Source: an uncultured Clostridium sp.
GTDB lineage: Bacteria; Bacillota; Clostridia; Clostridiales; Clostridiaceae
Assembly: GCA_900540255.1 (NCBI GenBank)
Contig: UQFE01000048.1
Location: 1 to 15,256, forward strand
DNA length: 15,256 nt
Direction of reading: 5' to 3'
Of the stretch, positions 13,396 through 15,256 are shown piece after piece. Positions within the stretch are counted from its first letter, which is position 1. Each line of letters opens with the position of its first letter. The notes beneath the pieces were generated by a model. It ran no database searches. It saw nothing but the letters and a program-made list of their open reading frames with translations, and had not been told where the DNA came from. Made by a program: the position numbers and the translations under genes.

Positions 13396-14571
13396 TTATA
13401 CAACTTGGAATATAAAGAACTTTAAATAGTATGATTCATCTGAATTCCAAAGAATTGGATGATCTGAACTTTGAGTTCTAATTTCAACTTGTCTTAAGGT
13501 TCTTCTTGCATCATGAGCAGCTTCAAGAACTGTTTTCTTTAATTGTTCTTCATTCATGTAATGAGAGCATGAACATGTTGCAAAATAACCACCTGGCTTA
13601 ACCATTTTTAATCCTCTAAGATTAATTTCCTTGTATCCTCTAATTGCTGCATTTATTGTATTTCTTGATTTAGTAAATGCTGGTGGATCTAAAATAACAA
13701 CATCATATTGTCTTCCTTCTCTTGACCAATCACCAAGAACATTAAAAGCATTATGACATTCAAATTTAACAGTATCTTGTAAGTTATTTAATTTTGCATT
13801 TCTTGTAGCACAATCAACGGCATGTTGAGAAACATCTATTCCAAGAACTGATTTTGCACCAGCAATTCCAGCATTTAATGCAAATGAACCAGTATGAGTA
13901 AAGCAATCTAAAACATCTTTTCCCTTACATATTCTATGCATAGCAGCTCTATTTTCCTTTTGATCTAGGAAGAAACCAGTTTTTTGACCATTTTCTAAAT
14001 CAACTATGTATTTAACACCATTTTCAATAATTTCAACATTAGTATCAAAAGGTTCTGTTAAGAAACCTTTAGTTTGCACTAATCCTTCAATTTCTCTAGT
14101 TTTTATGTCACTTCTTTCATAAACACCTTTAGCACCGTATTCTTCAACTAAGATTTTTACTATTAGGGCTCTATATTTCTCCATTCCTAAAGTAGAAATT
14201 TGAATTACATAATAATCTTCAAATTTATCTACTGTTAATCCAGGTAAGAAATCAGCTTCACCAAATATAAATCTGCAAGAAGATGTATCAATTACAGTTT
14301 TTCTATAATCCCATGCTGCAGCAAATCTTCTTTTGAAGAAATCTTCATCAATTTCTTCATTTATATCTCTAGTCATTATTCTGATAGTTATTTTACTTCT
14401 ATCATTTATATATCCCTTACCTATGAAGTAGTTTTTATGATTATAAACTTCAACGATATCACCATTTTCATAATCGCCATCATATTCATTTATTTCATCT
14501 ATGTATATCCAAGGACGGCCTTGTTCAGCTTTTTTGTTTTTTCCTTTATGTAAGAAAAATTTACATGCCAT
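13396..14571 (-). CDS. rlmI: RlmI-type 23S rRNA (cytosine-5) methyltransferase
   Basis: A class I SAM-dependent methyltransferase of the RlmI/RlmK family. In E. coli RlmI makes m5C1962 in 23S rRNA. With the start used here it has 391 residues, close to E. coli RlmI (396). Residues 2-75 form a PUA RNA-binding domain (RPWIYIDEI; GDIVEVYNHKNYFIGKGYIN). A central EEHEE-type domain follows, then the methyltransferase fold: GQKTGFFLDQKENR near 195-208, SAM motif I CFTHTGSFALNAG near 223-235, GIDVS at 244-248, DPPAF at 295-299, and CSCSHYM at 333-339, whose Cys is the likely catalytic or accessory residue. The ATG at 14571 is preferred over the upstream ATG at 14604, because AAAGGAG (14583-14589) lies between them and the promoter -10 box (14608-14613) would place transcription start at or after 14604. 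It converges on the sigma operon. Confidence 0.92.
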   Translation of the reverse strand: MACKFFLHKGKNKKAEQGRPWIYIDEINEYDGDYENGDIVEVYNHKNYFIGKGYINDRSKITIRIMTRDINEEIDEDFFKRRFAAAWDYRKTVIDTSSCRFIFGEADFLPGLTVDKFEDYYVIQISTLGMEKYRALIVKILVEEYGAKGVYERSDIKTREIEGLVQTKGFLTEPFDTNVEIIENGVKYIVDLENGQKTGFFLDQKENRAAMHRICKGKDVLDCFTHTGSFALNAGIAGAKSVLGIDVSQHAVDCATRNAKLNNLQDTVKFECHNAFNVLGDWSREGRQYDVVILDPPAFTKSRNTINAAIRGYKEINLRGLKMVKPGGYFATCSCSHYMNEEQLKKTVLEAAHDARRTLRQVEIRTQSSDHPILWNSDESYYLKFFIFQVV

Positions 14572-14582
14572 AATATTATTTG

Positions 14583-14589
14583 CTCCTTT
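14583..14589 (-). promoter_or_regulatory. Ribosome-binding site fixing the rlmI start
   Basis: AAAGGAG on the minus strand lies 11 bases upstream of the ATG at 14571 and downstream of an alternative in-frame ATG at 14604, which has no such site. It supports the shorter protein. Confidence 0.75.
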
Positions 14590-14607
14590 TCTATTAATTC
14601 TCATAAG

Positions 14608-14638
14608 ATTATAACATAACTAATTAAAAACAGTGCAA
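14608..14638 (-). promoter_or_regulatory. Sigma-A promoter of rlmI with extended -10
   Basis: On the minus strand TTGCAC (14633-14638) and TATAAT (14608-14613) are 19 bases apart. The -10 is preceded by TGT, giving the extended form TGTTATAAT, which tolerates the slightly long spacer. Transcription would start near 14600, just upstream of the rlmI ribosome-binding site. The remaining 190 bases up to 14828 are A/T-rich with no feature I can support. Confidence 0.62.
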
Positions 14639-14828
14639 TTTTTGTTTATAAAATAAATGTACTATTTTGTGAGAAATTCTATAATAAGGATTTTGGTGAT
14701 ATATTAATTCTTAACTAACATATTTATATTTTAAACAATTAAAAAAGATTTGAATTTAGATTAAATTTATTGATTCAATTTAATACAATTATATCTAATA
14801 TATTAAAATATGGATAGGTGTATGTAGA

Positions 14829-15206
14829 TTATTTTATATATTTTTTTCTATATTGATTAGGTGTTAAGTTATAATTCCTTTTAAATACATTTTGAAAATA
14901 ACTCTGACTAGAAAAGCATAGATAATTACTTATTTCACTTATTGACTTATCTGTAAATTTTAAGAGAATTTCTGATTCTTCTAATTTTTTAGTTAGGATA
15001 TAAGAACTAAGTTTAATATTCATTTCTGATTTGAAAGTTCTTGAAATAAATGATCGACTACGATTAACATGTTCAGCTATATCACTGACAGTAATATTTT
15101 CGTTAGTATTAGTTGAAACATATTGAATGCATTTATATACAATATTAGATACTTTATCAGGTAATTTAGTCGAGTTTACTCGTTCAGCAAAATCATACAT
15201 CTGGTC
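14829..15206 (-). pseudogene. C-terminal remnant of an AraC-family regulator, cut by an IS end
   Basis: About 123 residues equal to the two helix-turn-helix DNA-binding domain of AraC/XylS regulators. HTH 1 is at about 36-60 (ITVSDIAEHVNRSRSFISRT). HTH 2 is at about 84-110 (SISEISNYLCFSSQSYFQNV), with the family signature ending LTPNQYRKKY. Intact relatives carry an N-terminal sensing domain of 150 residues or more. Here the homologous frame reaches the ATG at 15200 and two more codons before an in-frame stop at 15207-15209. That stop abuts sequence resembling the end of an insertion sequence. No ribosome-binding site precedes the ATG. A free DNA-binding domain might still be made, but the gene is most simply a disrupted regulator. 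Its former target is unknown. Confidence 0.72.
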
Positions 15207-15209
15207 TTA

Positions 15210-15256
15210 TGTCAATATTTTGGACACAAAAAGTCAAACTTTTTTATGCTGCACTT
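15210..15256. mobile_element. Probable terminus of an IS3-like (IS150-group) insertion sequence, cut by the window edge
   Basis: From 15210 the sequence begins TGTCAATATTTTGGACAC and continues into A/T-rich DNA. Ends starting TGTC and containing GGACAC are common in IS3/IS150-group elements. It begins exactly where the AraC frame is lost. The transposase and the other end lie outside the window, so the family is tentative. Confidence 0.45.

Noticed and set aside
14572..14604. N-terminal extension of RlmI starting at ATG 14604
   Set aside because: It has no ribosome-binding site, lies at or upstream of the predicted transcription start, and adds 11 residues not typical of the family.
14657..14685. 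Plus-strand promoter with TATAAT at 14680-14685
   Set aside because: No good -35 and no plus-strand gene downstream.
1..15256. tRNA, rRNA, CRISPR array or known riboswitch
   Set aside because: Reading both strands I found no cloverleaf-like tRNA signature, no regularly spaced repeat-spacer array and no recognisable riboswitch core; a covariance-model scan was not possible.

Overview
The window is very AT-rich, densely coded, and uses Gly-Gly-Ala-Gly-type ribosome-binding sites with occasional TTG and GTG starts. It carries a Csp-type germination protease next to the cortex-lytic enzyme SleC. Together these point to an anaerobic spore-forming Clostridium, most like the Clostridiaceae (C. perfringens and relatives). 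Species cannot be fixed from the sequence alone.

Layout. The left edge (1-626) holds a 3'-truncated IS200/IS605-type TnpB remnant. Next come housekeeping genes: glutamate racemase murI (672-1448), a long imperfect hairpin (1450-1544), and a cyclophilin-type prolyl isomerase (1659-2183), followed by a run of hairpins. A two-gene unit follows: a DUF3783-like protein overlaps by 8 bases an XRE regulator with a degenerate LexA/S24-like C-terminus (2345-3386). It ends at a strong intrinsic terminator.

The central block is the germination module. A 210-base non-coding region contains three perfect DnaA boxes within 39 bases. A 1188-residue protein follows that fuses two Csp-like subtilisin domains, each with an apparent Asp/His/Ser triad. 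SleC lies 64 bases downstream. In the established clostridial pathway, Csp proteases clip pro-SleC when spores sense germinants, and mature SleC then degrades the spore cortex. Here both steps are encoded side by side. A 14-bp perfect hairpin separates sleC from a convergent YkvI-family membrane transporter gene.

The right half holds a lipoprotein of unknown function (divergent from ykvI), a TIGR01212/YtqA(MnmL)-like radical SAM enzyme, an ECF sigma factor overlapping a one-TM putative anti-sigma factor with a plausible autoregulatory promoter, and a convergent RlmI-type rRNA methyltransferase. At the right edge is the C-terminal DNA-binding half of an AraC-family regulator. It appears to be cut off by the end of an IS3-like element.

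The most unusual features are the DnaA-box cluster in front of the germination genes, the tandem two-protease Csp fusion, and the odd start region of that gene, where the best Shine-Dalgarno sequence overlaps the only conventional start codon. Mobile-element debris at both edges suggests past rearrangement.
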